A stretch of 64,000 bases of DNA from Sphingomonas adhaesiva (lineage in GTDB: Bacteria; Pseudomonadota; Alphaproteobacteria; Sphingomonadales; Sphingomonadaceae), in contig NZ_JAQIJT010000002.1 in the NCBI RefSeq assembly GCF_036946125.1, positions 2,478,001-2,542,000 on the forward strand. Direction: 5' to 3'. The notes beneath the pieces are model-generated. The model had not been told where the DNA came from and ran no database searches. It saw only the letters and a program-made list of their open reading frames with translations. This document shows positions 35,040 to 45,354 of the stretch, piece after piece. The first letter of the stretch is position 1. Every line of letters begins with the position of its first letter. The translations under genes were made by a program, and so were the position numbers.

Positions 35040-35903
35040 ATGGCCAGTCTCGCCCCCGACGTCCGTCCCCCTGCCGCCCGCGCCGCCGACCCCCGCGCCG
35101 TATCCGCCCGCGCCGCCGCCGCGCGCGCGGACGCGTCGCTGCTCGCGCGGTCGCGCTGGACGCCGTTCGTCCTGCCCGTGCTGCTGCTCGCCGCGTGGCA
35201 GCTGGCCTCGATCACCGGCGCGCTTCCGTCGACGATCCTGCCCGCCCCCACCGCGGTCATCGACGTCGGGTGGGAACTGCTGCGCGACGGTACCCTGCTC
35301 GCCAACCTGGGCGTCAGCGCGACGCGCGCGATCACCGGCCTGCTCGCGGGCGGATCGATCGCGCTCGCGCTCGGCTTCGCCACGGCGCTGTCGCCGGGGT
35401 TCAGGCGGCTGGTCGACCCCACGTTGCAGGCGGTGCGCACCATCCCGCACCTGGCGCTGATCCCGCTCGTCATCCTGTGGTTCGGCATCGACGAGGGCGC
35501 GAAGGTGCTGCTGGTCGGCTGGGGCGTATTCTTCCCGCTGTATCTGAATACCTATCACGGCGTGACATCGGTCGATCACGCGCTGATCGAGATGGGGCGC
35601 GTCTACGGCATGAGGCGATGGACGCTGTTCCGCCGCGTGATCCTGCCCGGCGCGCTGCCCTCGATCCTCGTCGGGCTCCGCTTCGCGCTCGGCGTCATGT
35701 GGCTGACGCTGATCGTGGCGGAGACGATCGCGGCCAATTCGGGCATCGGCTACATGGCCAATCAGGCGCGCGAGTTCAGCCAGACCGACGTCATCGTCCT
35801 CGCCATCCTCGTCTATGCCGCGCTCGGCAAGCTCGCCGACACGCTCACCCGCCTCGCCGAGCGGCGCTTCCTGCGCTGGAACCCCACCTATGGAGTCCGC
35901 TGA
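35040..35903 (+). CDS. ssuC: Sulfonate-type ABC transporter permease
   Basis: 287-aa inner-membrane permease. After an Ala/Arg/Pro-rich cytosolic N-terminus of about 40 residues comes a first membrane helix ([16 protein letters not shown]), followed by about five more. The EAA loop, [20 protein letters not shown] followed by [12 protein letters not shown], makes the contact with the ATPase. [18 protein letters not shown] is the typical SsuC/TauC segment. RBS GAGGAG lies just upstream of ATG 35040. Confidence 0.92.
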   Translation: MASLAPDVRPPAARAADPRAVSARAAAARADASLLARSRWTPFVLPVLLLAAWQLASITGALPSTILPAPTAVIDVGWELLRDGTLLANLGVSATRAITGLLAGGSIALALGFATALSPGFRRLVDPTLQAVRTIPHLALIPLVILWFGIDEGAKVLLVGWGVFFPLYLNTYHGVTSVDHALIEMGRVYGMRRWTLFRRVILPGALPSILVGLRFALGVMWLTLIVAETIAANSGIGYMANQAREFSQTDVIVLAILVYAALGKLADTLTRLAERRFLRWNPTYGVR

Positions 35904-35904
35904 C

Positions 35905-36645
35905 ATGGCCACCGTCCACACGCTCGCCCGCGCCACCGCCCAAGGCGGGGCGTCGGTATCGATCAGCGGACTGTCGCTGTCCTACGGCGCCAACCGCGTC
36001 CTCGATGCGCTCGACCTGACCATCGACAGCGGCCAGTTCGTCTCGATCGTCGGCCGCTCGGGCTGCGGCAAGAGCACGCTGCTGCGCGCGATCACCGCGC
36101 TGGAGACGCCCGACACCGGCGGGATCGAGACCGATCGCGCGCGCACCCGCGTCGTCTTCCAGGAACCGCGCCTGCTGCCGTGGAGCGACGTGCGCGCCAA
36201 CGTCGAGGTGGGCGCGGACGGCGACGCCGCCGACCGCCGTGCCCAGGCCGATGAGGCACTGGAGCTGGTCGGACTGTCGGACAAGGCCGGCGAGTGGCCC
36301 GCGCGGCTGTCCGGCGGCCAGCGCCAGCGCGTCGCGCTCGCCCGCGCGCTCGTCAGCCGCCCGCGCCTGCTCCTCCTCGACGAACCGCTCGGCGCGCTGG
36401 ATGCCTTGACCCGGATCGAGATGCAGCGGCTGCTGGAGCGGGTCTGGCTGCGGCAGGGGTTCACCGCGCTGCTCGTGACGCACGACGTCGCCGAGGCGGT
36501 GGCGCTGGGCGACCGCGTCGTGATGATGGAACACGGCCGCATCACCCGCGACATCGCCGTGACCGCCGAACGCCCGCGCCGCCATGCGGACGCGGCGCTG
36601 GCGCGGGTCGAGGCGGAGATATTGGGGCAGTTGCTCGCGGGCTAA
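35905..36645 (+). CDS. ssuB: Sulfonate-type ABC transporter ATP-binding protein
   Basis: 246-aa ABC ATPase. Walker [10 protein letters not shown] is at residues 50-58, the Q-loop is [11 protein letters not shown], the signature is [15 protein letters not shown], Walker B is [12 protein letters not shown], and the H-loop is [13 protein letters not shown]. It powers uptake through the SsuC-like permease. ATG 35905 was preferred over the in-frame ATG 35890 because GGAG at 35892-35895 is correctly spaced before it. It starts one base after the permease stop. Last gene of the plus-strand organosulfur operon. Confidence 0.93.
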   Translation: MATVHTLARATAQGGASVSISGLSLSYGANRVLDALDLTIDSGQFVSIVGRSGCGKSTLLRAITALETPDTGGIETDRARTRVVFQEPRLLPWSDVRANVEVGADGDAADRRAQADEALELVGLSDKAGEWPARLSGGQRQRVALARALVSRPRLLLLDEPLGALDALTRIEMQRLLERVWLRQGFTALLVTHDVAEAVALGDRVVMMEHGRITRDIAVTAERPRRHADAALARVEAEILGQLLAG

Positions 36646-36805
36646 GGGAGTTTTCCCCGCGACCGCGACCGCTCGGCTACGGGCGTCGGGCTGGCGGCGA
36701 TGATCGACGCATCGACGTAGTGCGCGCCGGAAAAGCCACCAGCACCACCTGACGCGGAGACGCGAACGTCGCCGCCCGCGCTCCCGTCGTCGAGACCGGA
36801 TACCC

Positions 36806-36833
36806 CCGGTCCCCGACCGATGGCAGGGACCGG
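36806..36833. terminator. Inverted repeat between convergent ABC and dioxygenase genes
   Basis: CCGGTCCC at 36806-36813 pairs perfectly with GGGACCGG at 36826-36833 across a 12-nt loop, in the 219-bp gap where the ABC operon (+) and the dioxygenase (-) converge. There is no T-run on either side, so a role as terminator is only suggested by position. The rest of the gap holds no gene. Confidence 0.35.
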
Positions 36834-36864
36834 AGGGAAATCCATCAGCTACGTAGCGCGGCGG

Positions 36865-37797
36865 TCACTCCGCCGCCTCGAGCAGCGCCTCCGGCTCCGG
36901 CCGGATCGACCGGCTATGGCGCCCGTCGATCGACACCGGCACGTCCCCTGCAATCGTCACCCGCCGCACCGTGCGGCGCTGCGTCCCGAAATCGGCGGTG
37001 GCGCGATGCTGGGTCGCGCGATTGTCCCAGATCACGACGTCGCCCTGCCGCCACCGCCAGCGCACGACATTTTCCGGTTGCAGGATATGGTTCTGCAGAA
37101 TCTGGAACAGCGCCAGGCTGTCGGGCTGGCTGAGTCCGACGAAACGCTGCACGAAATGCCCGAGCACCAACGTGCGCTCGCCGGTGACGGGATGGATGCG
37201 GACCACGGGATGCTCGGTTTCGTACACGGTGCGCGCGAAGACCTCGCGATGGTAGCGGATCCGATCCGCCGAGGACTCCGGCTTCACCGCGGCATAGTCG
37301 TAGGCGTTGGAATGGATCGCCCACAGATTGTCCGCCAGCCGCTTCAGCGGCTCGGGCAGGTCGTCATAGGCGGCGGCCGTGTTCGCCCATTGGGTGTCGC
37401 CGCCGGCCTCGGGAATGGTCACGCCGCGCAGGAAAGAAGCGGCGGGATAGGCTGCCACGAACGTCACGTCGGTATGCCACGAACTGGCGGCACGGCCATC
37501 GGTCGAATCGAGATCGAAGATATGCTGCGTTCCCTGACGCACCGGCACGGTCGGATGTGAGACAGGATCGCCCAAACGCGCGGCGAACGCCTCCTGCCCG
37601 GCATCGTCGAGCTGATGCTGGTCGCGGAAGAACAGCACCTTGTGGCGCGCGAGCGCGGTGCGGATCGCATCGAGCGTTACGTCGTCGAGATCGTCGGACA
37701 GCGTTACATTGCGTACCTCACCCCCGATACGGCCCGTCACGGGCAGAATGTCGAGCGGGCTGGCCGGGTCGGCGAAATTCACGGGTTGGCTGGTCAT
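36865..37797 (-). CDS. TauD/TfdA-family Fe(II)/2-oxoglutarate dioxygenase (taurine or alkylsulfate dioxygenase-like)
   Basis: 310 aa. The iron-binding HxD is in [20 protein letters not shown], and the distal His in [18 protein letters not shown], where the later Arg residues bind 2-oxoglutarate. The opening region [20 protein letters not shown] is typical of TauD/AtsK. These enzymes hydroxylate the carbon next to sulfur so that sulfite or sulfate is released. GGAGG precedes ATG 37797. It is convergent with the sulfonate transporter operon and thus forms a second desulfurisation route in the same locus. The precise sulfonate or sulfate ester is unknown. Confidence 0.9.
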   Translation of the reverse strand: MTSQPVNFADPASPLDILPVTGRIGGEVRNVTLSDDLDDVTLDAIRTALARHKVLFFRDQHQLDDAGQEAFAARLGDPVSHPTVPVRQGTQHIFDLDSTDGRAASSWHTDVTFVAAYPAASFLRGVTIPEAGGDTQWANTAAAYDDLPEPLKRLADNLWAIHSNAYDYAAVKPESSADRIRYHREVFARTVYETEHPVVRIHPVTGERTLVLGHFVQRFVGLSQPDSLALFQILQNHILQPENVVRWRWRQGDVVIWDNRATQHRATADFGTQRRTVRRVTIAGDVPVSIDGRHSRSIRPEPEALLEAAE

Positions 37798-37987
37798 CGT
37801 TCGTCACCTCCAATCCCCATCCTTCCGATAGACATTGGGAAAGGCGACGCAGTTGCGCTTCCAAACGGCGAAGCTCAGCTTTGACGTCAGGCATCGGGAA
37901 ACCGAGCATGCCGACGACCGCCGCGGTCATCGCCGACAGCGTACACTCGATTTCGACAGTGGCGGCAGTACCGGCAGACGGATGGCG

Positions 37988-38539
37988 TCAGCGCGGTGGC
38001 GCGGCCTGGCAGCCGAGTTGCTGATACTGCGTCATCAGCGCACCTGCGCGCACCGCATCCTCCCCCTGCGCGCCGGTGTCGGCGAGCGCGGCCATCACGT
38101 CCGCCGATGGCGCCGTCGATGCGACAGGCGGCGTACCCCGCGTGGCGCGCCCGACCGCCGGACCGACCAGTTCCGCACCCGGGACGATCATGCCCAGGAG
38201 AGCTCCTGCCACCCCTGCCGCGACACCGGCACGACGCTGCGCCTCCATCGCGTCGCGCTGCGCCTGCTGTTGCGCCATCATGCCGGCCATCGCCGCGTTC
38301 ATCGCGGCGCTGCGCGCGACGAGGCGCGCGTTGAGCGCGTCTATCTCGGCGGAAACCGCGGTGCACGTGGGGGCGGACTGCGCACGGGCACCGGCTGTCT
38401 GGCCGACCAGCCCGCACGCGCACGTGACGGCGATCAGGCAGGCGACGGTTCGATACCGTCGCAGCGGCGGCGACCGACGGCGCTGACGCTCGGCCCGGGC
38501 GAGCGAGACAGCGGCCATATCGGCGACTCCCAGCATCAC
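37988..38539 (-). CDS. Hypothetical exported Ala-rich protein
   Basis: 183 aa from GTG 38539 (GTGA overlap with the preceding gene), or from ATG 38536 or 38518. An Arg-rich start is followed by a hydrophobic segment TVACLIAVTCACGLVGQTAG ending in ARAQS, a probable signal peptide. Then comes a helical, Ala/Met/Gln-rich region (LNARLVARSAAMNAAMAGMM) and a Gly-rich hydrophobic stretch GVAAGVAGALLGMIVPGAEL that could be a membrane hairpin. No family is recognised. Its tight coupling to the 38536-39222 gene and position downstream of the RTX gene suggest a role with them. Confidence 0.65.
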   Translation of the reverse strand: MMLGVADMAAVSLARAERQRRRSPPLRRYRTVACLIAVTCACGLVGQTAGARAQSAPTCTAVSAEIDALNARLVARSAAMNAAMAGMMAQQQAQRDAMEAQRRAGVAAGVAGALLGMIVPGAELVGPAVGRATRGTPPVASTAPSADVMAALADTGAQGEDAVRAGALMTQYQQLGCQAAPPR

Positions 38540-39222
38540 CGGCCCCCCATGCCAGCCGCCGCGGTCGGGGTGGGCGCGGAATCGAGCGGCGGGGGTACCG
38601 TCAGGTCCGCCTTCCGCCGGACGGCAAAGCTCTTGTAGAGGTTGGCACCGTACAGCTTCTTGTAGCTCAGCATCACGAAACCGTTGACCAGCTTGTCCTC
38701 CGTGTCGTCACGTTTCGCCCCCGATCGCCCCACATCGGCCGCGAGCGAAATGAGTCCGCCGAAGGGCAGGAACGACGTGCCGATGTCCGCCAGGCTCAGC
38801 ATGCCGTCCGCGGCAGAAAACTGCGTCGCGTCGTCGGACGTGATCTTGTGCTTGGCCAGGATCCTGCCCGACGCGGACTCGACGATCTCGATCCGACCGG
38901 CGAGCTTGTTCTCGTTCGCGCCGGCAAACAGCCCGACCAACGGCAACCCGGCGGCGATCGCCTTTCCGGCCGATTTGGTCTTCACCTTGTCGACCACGAT
39001 CCGCAGCGTCGCTGCGGTCAGCCGTGGGTCGTAATATCCCGCCTCGCGCTGCGAGGCGACGGTCAGGCGATCCTTGATCCGCGAGCCGTCCGCGATCCTG
39101 GAGGCGACCACCACCACGGTGGTCGCGATATGGTAAGGCGCCGGCGACGGTGCGGCGGCGACAGGTGCGGCCAGCGCGAGGAGCGACAAGCTCGACGCGA
39201 CGACGGCGCGGTGGTGAAACAT
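38536..39222 (-). CDS. Hypothetical exported protein
   Basis: 228 aa with a clear signal peptide (VVASSLSLLALAAPVAAAPS). The mature part has beta-like segments: HIATTVVVVASRIADGSRIK, LTAATLRIVVDKV, a hydrophobic Gly-rich segment IAAGLPLVGLFAGANENKL, then GRIEIVESASGRILAKHKIT and FGGLISLAADVG. It looks like a periplasmic or outer-membrane-associated lipoprotein-like protein without a lipobox Cys. I do not recognise the family. It lies 63 nt downstream of the RTX gene on the same strand and overlaps the next gene by 4 nt, so it is likely part of the RTX transcript. Confidence 0.7.
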   Translation of the reverse strand: MFHHRAVVASSLSLLALAAPVAAAPSPAPYHIATTVVVVASRIADGSRIKDRLTVASQREAGYYDPRLTAATLRIVVDKVKTKSAGKAIAAGLPLVGLFAGANENKLAGRIEIVESASGRILAKHKITSDDATQFSAADGMLSLADIGTSFLPFGGLISLAADVGRSGAKRDDTEDKLVNGFVMLSYKKLYGANLYKSFAVRRKADLTVPPPLDSAPTPTAAAGMGGR

Positions 39223-39285
39223 GGTCCCGATCCTTTACGGTAAAAGCGGGGCCGGCGCGGGGCGCGCCGCGCCGGCCTGCGGCCA

Positions 39286-42200
39286 TCAGAGGAAGAAGTC
39301 GCCGCCGAGCAGGGTGTGCGTCCCGGTCAGGGTGATCGCGAAGTCCGCCACCGCGTCACCGTTGACGTCGCCCATGATCGTGGTCCTGTCGCCCGCCACC
39401 TCGTAGCGCAGTTGCCCCGCCTTGCCCGAGAATCCCGCGGTGCCCAGGAAGGTGAACGCCTCGTTCGCCGCGTTGCCCGCCACCGCGTCGATCCGGCTAA
39501 GGTTCAGGCGATCGCCGGTGGCGAAGTCGAGCACCTGATCGCCGTTCGCGTCGCTGGCGGAGGTGAAGAGGAAGCTGTCGTTCCCCGCACCGCCTTCCAT
39601 CGTGTCCGCGCCGGCACCGCCGATCAGCGTGTCCACGCCCTCGCCACCCAGCAGATAGTCGTCGCCCGCGTCGCCGGAGAGCAGGTCGTCGCCGTCACCG
39701 CCGATCAGCAGGTCCTTGCCGTCGCCGCCGTAGAGCAAGTCGTTGCCGCCATAGCCCTGCAGCGTGTTGGCGCCCGCATTGCCGCGCATCACATTGGCGA
39801 CGTCGTTGCCCGATGCGCGGATATCCGCGGTGCCCGCCATCGTCAGGTTCTCGATATTGTCCGCGATGCTGCGGGTGACGGTGGTGATGATGGTGTCGAT
39901 ACCCTCGCCCGCCTCCTCGCGCAGCTGGTCCCCGGCGTCGTCAACGTAATAGGTGTCGTTGCCGGTCCCGCCATACATCGTGTCCGCCCCGGTGCCGCCG
40001 TTGAGGATGTCATTGCCCTCGCCGCCGAACATCAGGTCGTCGCCGGCATTGCCGAGCAGGCTGTCGTTGCCGCCGTTCCCGATCAGGACGTTCCGGTGCT
40101 CGTTGCCGATCAGCTTGTTGTCGCCCTCGTTGCCGTCGCCGCGCAGTGCACCGCCCATCAGCACCAGGTTCTCCAGGTTGCTGCCGAGCGTATAGCCCAG
40201 GTACGACTTGACCGTGTCGATGCCGCCGTCCTCGAGTTCGAAGACCACGTCCCCGCTCTGGTCGACGATATAGGTGTCGTGCCCCTTGCCCCCATCCATC
40301 ACGTCGGCGCCCAGGCCGCCGTCGAGCAGGTCGTTGCCCTCGCCGCCGATCAGCTCGTCGCTGCCCGCGTTGCCGAACAGGCTGTCGTCGCCGTCGTAAC
40401 CGCTGAGAATATTGTCCTCGCCGTTGCCGATCAGCTTGTTCGCGGCCGCGTTGCCATGGCCGATCACCGCCCCGCCCAGCAGCGTCAGATTCTCCAGATT
40501 GTCGGCCAGCGCATAGTCCGACAGGTACGAACGGACGGTGTCGTTGCCGGCATCGGCCAGCTCGACGACCTCGTCCCCGGCCTCGTCGACGACATAGGTG
40601 TCGTTGCCGACGCCGCCCTCCAGCCGGTCCGCCCCCGCGCCGCCGTCCAGCGTATCGTCGCCCTCGCCACCGATCAGGCGGTTGGACAGCGCGTTGCCGG
40701 TCAGACGGTTGGACAGCGCATTGCCCGCGCCGACCACGGCCGAACCCGCCAGCGTCAGATTCTCGATATGGTCGCCGAGCGCATAGTCGATGGCACTCAC
40801 GACCGTGTCGTTGCCCTCACCCTCACGCTCGATCACCCGGTCGCCCGCCTCGTTGACGAAGAAGGTGTCGTTGCCGGTCCCGCCGTCCATCACATCGGCA
40901 CCCGCCCCGCCGTCGAGCGTGTCATGGCCCTGGCCGCCCTCCAGCCGGTTGGCCAAGGCATTGCCCAGCAGGCGGTTGGCCGATGCGTTGCCCGTGGCCG
41001 CGATCGCCGCCCCGATCAAAGTGAGGTTCTCCACCTCGCCCGACAGCGTGTAGCTGACGCTGCTGAGGACCGTATCGGTGCCCTCGCCGGCGCGCTCGAC
41101 CACCTCGTCCGCCGCATCGTCGACATAATAGATGTCGTTGCCGATGCCGCCCTCCATCCGGTCGACGCCGGTGCCGCCGTCCAGGATATCGTTGCCCTCG
41201 CCGCCCAGCAGCAGGTCCCGGCCGTCATAGCCGTACAGCACGTCATTGCCCGCCATCCCGCTCAGCGTGTTGGCCAGCGCATTGCCCTTCAGCGAGTTGG
41301 CGCCGGCGTTACCGACCCCGCTCGTGGCCGCGCCGGTCAGGACCAGATGCTCCACGTTCGCGGCCAGCTGGTAATCGACCGAGGCGAAGATCGTGTCGGT
41401 CCCCTCGCCGTCCAGCTCGATCGCGCGGTCCCCGGCGTCATCGACATGATAGGTGTCGTTGCCCGTCCCGCCGTACATCGCATCCGCGCCCGCGCCGCCG
41501 TCGAGCCGGTCGTGGCCCGCGAAACCGTAGAGCGTGTCCGCATTGCCCGTCGGCAGCGGCTGGCCCGGCAGCGCCTTGGCCGGGGTGATGACGTCGTTGC
41601 CCGCGGTGCCGTTGATCGTCACGCCCGTCACCTTCGGGGTGAACGTCGCGGTGCGCACGTCGTAGGTGCCGTCGGCGAAGTCGAGATAGTGGATATCCGC
41701 CATCCGGGTCATGCCCGTGCCCGACGATACCGTGTCCTGGCCCTGCGAGTAGCCCAGCGTGTAGGTCGCGAACGCCCCGCCGAACGACGCGCGGTTGGTG
41801 CCCGTGCCGCCATAGATTGTGTCGTTGCCGAGCCCGGTGATGAAGACGTCGTTGCCCTCGCCGCCCAGCAGCGTGTCGTCGCCCGCGCCGCCGTCCAGCG
41901 TATCGTCGCCCTTGTTGCCGTGCAGCGTGTCGTTGCCCAGCCCGCCGCGCAGGATGTCGTTGGCGTCGCGACCGTAGAACACATCGTTCTTGTCGCCGCC
42001 GATCACCTCGTTACCGAGCGCGGAGGTGGTCACGACCGCGCCGCGCTTGCCCTCCAGCTCGTCCGACAGGTCCAGCGTGCCGCCGTCCGCCAGCGTCAGC
42101 ACCACATCGCTCGTCCGGTTGGTGTCGCTGACCGCGATCGTGTCGAACGCCTCGAACTGAGCGACCGTGCCGGTGATGCCGTAACCGCTGGTGCCCAGCG

Positions 42201-44427
42201 TCTCGACATTGCTGATCGTCATGCCGGTGATGTCGCCATAGGCATACAGGATGTCGCTGTCCGCGCCGCCATCGACCCTGCCGACACGATGGTCGCCGAC
42301 CGCGATCGTGTCGGCACCCGCGCCGCCGTCGATGTCCAGCCGCCCGCTGTCGTCGGTGATCGTGTCATCGCCCGCACCGCCCAGGACGATGTCGTCACCC
42401 GCGCTGCCGTTCAGCGAATCGTTGCCATCGCCGCCGTCCAGCGTGTCGTTGCCGCCCCCGCCGCGGATCAGGTCGCGCCCCGCCCCGCCGCGCAGCACGT
42501 CGTTGCCGATGCCGCCGTAGAGGCTGTCGTTCTTGTCGCCGGCGGTGATGTCGTTGCCCAGCGCCGAGGCCTGCACGGTGACCGCACGCTGCCCCGCCAG
42601 CTCGTCGCTCAGGTCCAGCTTGCCACCGTCGGCCAGCGTCAGCGTCACGTCGCTCTGCGGGTTCGCCTCGTTGGTGAGGATCACGTCGAACGCATCGAGC
42701 TGCGCGACCGTCGCGGTGATGCCGAACCCGCTGGTGGCCAGCACCTCGACGTTGCGGATATCCAGTCCGGTGAGATTGCCGGGCGCGTACAACGTGTCGC
42801 GATCCGCGCCGCCGTCGATCACGCCGACACGGCCGTCACCGATACCGATGATGTCGTTACCCGCGCCCGCATCGATGTCCAGCCGCCCGCTGTCGTCGTA
42901 GATCGTATCGTCGCCCGCACCGCCCACGATGGTGTCGTCGCCGGCATTGCCGTTCAGCAGGTCGTCCCCGTCGCCACCGTCGAGCACGTCGTTGCCGCCA
43001 TGCCCGAAGATCGTGTCCCTGCCCGCACCGCCGCGTAGCGTGTCGGTGCCGGCGGCGCCGTACAGCGTATCGTCCTTGTCGCCCGTGATGATCTCGTTGC
43101 CCTCGGCCGACGCCGTGACGAGGGCGGCGCGCTTCCCGTCGAGTTCGTCGGACAGGTCGATCCGGCCGCCGTCGGCCACCACGATGGTGACGGAACTTTG
43201 CGGGTTCGCCTCGTTGGTGACGATCACGTCGAACGCATCGAGCTGCGCGACCGTCGCGGTGATGCCGAACCCGCTGGTGGCCAGCACCTCGACGTTGCGG
43301 ATATCCAGTCCGGTGAGATTGCCGGGCGCGTACAACGTGTCGCGATCCGCGCCGCCGTCGATCACGCCGACACGGCCGTCACCGATACCGATGATGTCGT
43401 TACCCGCGCCCGCATCGATGTCCAGCCGCCCGCTGTCGTCGTAGATCGTATCGTCGCCCGCACCGCCCACGATGGTGTCGTCGCCGGCATTGCCGTTCAG
43501 CAGGTCGTCCCCGTCGCCACCGTCGAGCACGTCGTTGCCGCCATGCCCGAAGATCGTGTCCCTGCCCGCACCGCCGCGCAGCGTGTCGTTGCCGGCGGCG
43601 CCGTACAGCGTATCGTCCTTGTCGCCCGTGATGATCTCGTTGCCGTCGGCCGACGCCGTGACGAGGGCGGCGCGCTTCCCGTCGAGTTCGTCGGACAGGT
43701 CGATCCGGCCGCCGTCGGCCACCACGATGGTGACGGAACTTTGCGGGTTCGCCTCGTTGGTGAGGATCACGTCGAACGCATCGAGCTGCGCGACCGTCGC
43801 GGTGATGCCGAACCCGCTGGTGGCCAGCACCTCGACGTTGCGGATATCCAGTCCGGTGAGATTGCCGGGCGCGTACAACGTGTCGCGATCCGCGCCGCCG
43901 TCGATCACGCCGACACGGCCGTCACCGATACCGATGATGTCGTTACCCGCGCCCGCATCGATGTCCAGCCGCCCGCTGTCGTCGTAGATCGTATCGTCGC
44001 CCGCACCGCCCACGATGGTGTCGTCGCCGGCATTGCCGTTCAGCAGGTCGTCCCCGTCGCCACCGTCGAGCACGTCGTTGCCGCCATGCCCGAAGATCGT
44101 GTCCCTGCCCGCACCGCCGCGTAGCGTGTCGGTGCCGGCGGCGCCGTACAGCGTATCGTCCTTGTCGCCCGTGATGATCTCGTTGCCCTCGGCCGACGCC
44201 GTGACGAGGGCGGCGCGCTTCCCGTCGAGCGCATTGGTCAGGTCAATCTTGCCGGTGTTCGCCATCGTCAGGGTGACCGTGCCCGCCGGATTGGCGGCGT
44301 TGATGGCGATCGTATCGTAGGTGGCGAACTGCTCGACGGTCTTCGTCACGCCATAGCCGTCGGTATACAGGACGTTGCTGCCGTTGGTCACGGCCGTGCC
44401 GGCGATAAGGGGCTTCTTGCTGCGCAT
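39286..44427 (-). CDS. Large RTX (haemolysin-type Ca-binding repeat) secreted protein
   Basis: 1713 aa, almost entirely built of GGxGxDxLx nonapeptide repeats that form calcium-dependent beta-rolls. No N-terminal signal peptide. The C-terminal ~100 residues ([20 protein letters not shown] ... [19 protein letters not shown]) resemble the M10-peptidase/serralysin C-terminal region, which carries a type I secretion signal. The N-terminal third is composed of 181-residue modules, three of them nearly identical: two beta-roll blocks, then a non-RTX spacer with [20 protein letters not shown]. No catalytic domain is seen, so a surface-layer, adhesin or biofilm matrix role is likely. No type I secretion genes are in the window. 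Confidence 0.92.
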   Translation of the reverse strand: MRSKKPLIAGTAVTNGSNVLYTDGYGVTKTVEQFATYDTIAINAANPAGTVTLTMANTGKIDLTNALDGKRAALVTASAEGNEIITGDKDDTLYGAAGTDTLRGGAGRDTIFGHGGNDVLDGGDGDDLLNGNAGDDTIVGGAGDDTIYDDSGRLDIDAGAGNDIIGIGDGRVGVIDGGADRDTLYAPGNLTGLDIRNVEVLATSGFGITATVAQLDAFDVILTNEANPQSSVTIVVADGGRIDLSDELDGKRAALVTASADGNEIITGDKDDTLYGAAGNDTLRGGAGRDTIFGHGGNDVLDGGDGDDLLNGNAGDDTIVGGAGDDTIYDDSGRLDIDAGAGNDIIGIGDGRVGVIDGGADRDTLYAPGNLTGLDIRNVEVLATSGFGITATVAQLDAFDVIVTNEANPQSSVTIVVADGGRIDLSDELDGKRAALVTASAEGNEIITGDKDDTLYGAAGTDTLRGGAGRDTIFGHGGNDVLDGGDGDDLLNGNAGDDTIVGGAGDDTIYDDSGRLDIDAGAGNDIIGIGDGRVGVIDGGADRDTLYAPGNLTGLDIRNVEVLATSGFGITATVAQLDAFDVILTNEANPQSDVTLTLADGGKLDLSDELAGQRAVTVQASALGNDITAGDKNDSLYGGIGNDVLRGGAGRDLIRGGGGNDTLDGGDGNDSLNGSAGDDIVLGGAGDDTITDDSGRLDIDGGAGADTIAVGDHRVGRVDGGADSDILYAYGDITGMTISNVETLGTSGYGITGTVAQFEAFDTIAVSDTNRTSDVVLTLADGGTLDLSDELEGKRGAVVTTSALGNEVIGGDKNDVFYGRDANDILRGGLGNDTLHGNKGDDTLDGGAGDDTLLGGEGNDVFITGLGNDTIYGGTGTNRASFGGAFATYTLGYSQGQDTVSSGTGMTRMADIHYLDFADGTYDVRTATFTPKVTGVTINGTAGNDVITPAKALPGQPLPTGNADTLYGFAGHDRLDGGAGADAMYGGTGNDTYHVDDAGDRAIELDGEGTDTIFASVDYQLAANVEHLVLTGAATSGVGNAGANSLKGNALANTLSGMAGNDVLYGYDGRDLLLGGEGNDILDGGTGVDRMEGGIGNDIYYVDDAADEVVERAGEGTDTVLSSVSYTLSGEVENLTLIGAAIAATGNASANRLLGNALANRLEGGQGHDTLDGGAGADVMDGGTGNDTFFVNEAGDRVIEREGEGNDTVVSAIDYALGDHIENLTLAGSAVVGAGNALSNRLTGNALSNRLIGGEGDDTLDGGAGADRLEGGVGNDTYVVDEAGDEVVELADAGNDTVRSYLSDYALADNLENLTLLGGAVIGHGNAAANKLIGNGEDNILSGYDGDDSLFGNAGSDELIGGEGNDLLDGGLGADVMDGGKGHDTYIVDQSGDVVFELEDGGIDTVKSYLGYTLGSNLENLVLMGGALRGDGNEGDNKLIGNEHRNVLIGNGGNDSLLGNAGDDLMFGGEGNDILNGGTGADTMYGGTGNDTYYVDDAGDQLREEAGEGIDTIITTVTRSIADNIENLTMAGTADIRASGNDVANVMRGNAGANTLQGYGGNDLLYGGDGKDLLIGGDGDDLLSGDAGDDYLLGGEGVDTLIGGAGADTMEGGAGNDSFLFTSASDANGDQVLDFATGDRLNLSRIDAVAGNAANEAFTFLGTAGFSGKAGQLRYEVAGDRTTIMGDVNGDAVADFAITLTGTHTLLGGDFFL
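42545..44255 (-). repeat. Tandem 543-bp repeats inside the RTX gene
   Basis: The units begin (plus-strand coordinates) at 43085, 43628 and 44171, exactly 543 bp apart; a more diverged unit begins at 42545 (540 bp). Units 43085-43627 and 43628-44170 differ at only a few bases by eye (for example ccctcggcc versus ccgtcggcc, and gtgacgatc versus gtgaggatc). The period is 181 codons, so copy-number change keeps the frame. Near-identity at silent positions indicates recent duplication or gene conversion. Confidence 0.9.
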
Positions 44428-44529
44428 CTGTCTCTTCCCGTGTGCGAGTGTCCGGGAAGCTGCCGGAGCGCCGCTCCCCCCTTGAACGACACCGGCCTAT
44501 CGTGCGGCGTGGGGCGATGGGGGGACGTT

Positions 44530-44574
44530 GCGACCGCGGCGACGCGCGGGCGACGGATGCGACGAAACCGCGAC
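44530..44574 (-). promoter_or_regulatory. Phased GTCGC-box array upstream of the RTX gene
   Basis: On the RTX coding strand, GTCGC (plus strand GCGAC) starts at 44530, 44539, 44550, 44559 and 44570, that is with alternating 9 and 11 bp steps, about one per helical turn. It lies 103-147 bp upstream of ATG 44427. Alternate boxes are 20 bp apart, close to the ~21-22 bp spacing of direct repeats bound by LytTR regulators. The adjacent upstream gene encodes a LytTR response regulator. Similar arrays lie upstream of three other genes nearby. Confidence 0.5.
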
Positions 44575-44583
44575 GAAACCGCG

Positions 44584-45354
44584 CTACCGCTTCAGCCGGT
44601 GCGCGACCTCGCCGACATATTGCGGACCGACGCGAACGACCGCGCCCGACGTCAGGATCAGCGTGGTGTGGCGACCGATCTGGTTGATCGCCCGCACCGC
44701 ATCGGGTCGCACGAAGGAGGAGCGGTGGACGCGCATCAGCTGTGCGGGGTCGAGCGCGTCGGCGAGCGCGCCCATCGTCACGCGGATCATGTGGCTGCGC
44801 TCGCCGGTGTGGAGCAGCGCATAGTCCTTCGCCGCCTCGATCCACTCGATCGTCTCGACCGCGACGCGCGTCTGGCCGTGCGCGGTGGGGATCCAGAATT
44901 CCTGCTGATACCCATCGTCGGGAACGATCGGGGCGGGGGCGGCGACCGGCATCGAGGTCGCCGGGGGCGCGGCGGAGGACGCGACGCGGCGCAGCACCGA
45001 ACGGATTCGCGCGAGCAGCTCGCGCGGCTCGAACGGCTTCATCAGATAGTCGTCGGCGCCCAGTTCCAGCCCCACCACGCGGTCGATCACATCGCGCCGC
45101 GCGGTCAGCATGATGATCCCGGTCGGGCGCCCGGTCGCGCGCAGCCGCCGCGCGATCGAGAAGCCGTCTTCCTCGGGCATGGTCACGTCTAGCACGACCA
45201 GGTCGGCGTCACGCGCTGCGAGCAGCGCGTCGAGCGCGCGCCCGCCATCGGCCTCCGACACGTCGAGCCCCTGATCGGACAGATAGGCCGCGGTCGGCTC
45301 GCGCAGGTCCTCCTCGTCGTCGACCAGGATGATGTGGGGGTTGGTGGGGGTCAT
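44584..45354 (-). CDS. LytTR-family response regulator (REC-LytTR)
   Basis: 256 aa. The receiver domain, residues ~5-120, has acidic residues DDEED at 12-16 and the phospho-acceptor Asp56 in LVVLDVTMPEEDG; Lys is in DDYLMKPFEPREL. After a Pro/Ala linker comes the LytTR DNA-binding domain (IEWIEAAKDYALLHTGERSH, LMRVHRSSFVRPDAVRAINQ, GAVVRVGPQYVGEVAHRLKR). LytTR proteins bind paired ~9-bp direct repeats and often control surface and exopolymer genes. It overlaps the kinase gene by 4 nt and stands upstream of the RTX gene, so it probably regulates it. Confidence 0.93.
   Translation of the reverse strand: MTPTNPHIILVDDEEDLREPTAAYLSDQGLDVSEADGGRALDALLAARDADLVVLDVTMPEEDGFSIARRLRATGRPTGIIMLTARRDVIDRVVGLELGADDYLMKPFEPRELLARIRSVLRRVASSAAPPATSMPVAAPAPIVPDDGYQQEFWIPTAHGQTRVAVETIEWIEAAKDYALLHTGERSHMIRVTMGALADALDPAQLMRVHRSSFVRPDAVRAINQIGRHTTLILTSGAVVRVGPQYVGEVAHRLKR

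Noticed and set aside
37718..37930. A 70-codon minus-strand open frame upstream of the dioxygenase
   Set aside because: Its C-terminal half overlaps the dioxygenase start region out of frame, and it has no RBS or recognisable features; only the first ~30 residues look protein-like.
39316..43038. A 1240-codon open frame on the plus strand opposite the RTX gene
   Set aside because: It is the regular mirror of RTX repeat codons; its translation is a low-complexity Val/Ala/Arg/Asp pattern without any domain, while the minus-strand frame gives perfect GGxGxD repeats and a secretion-type C-terminus.
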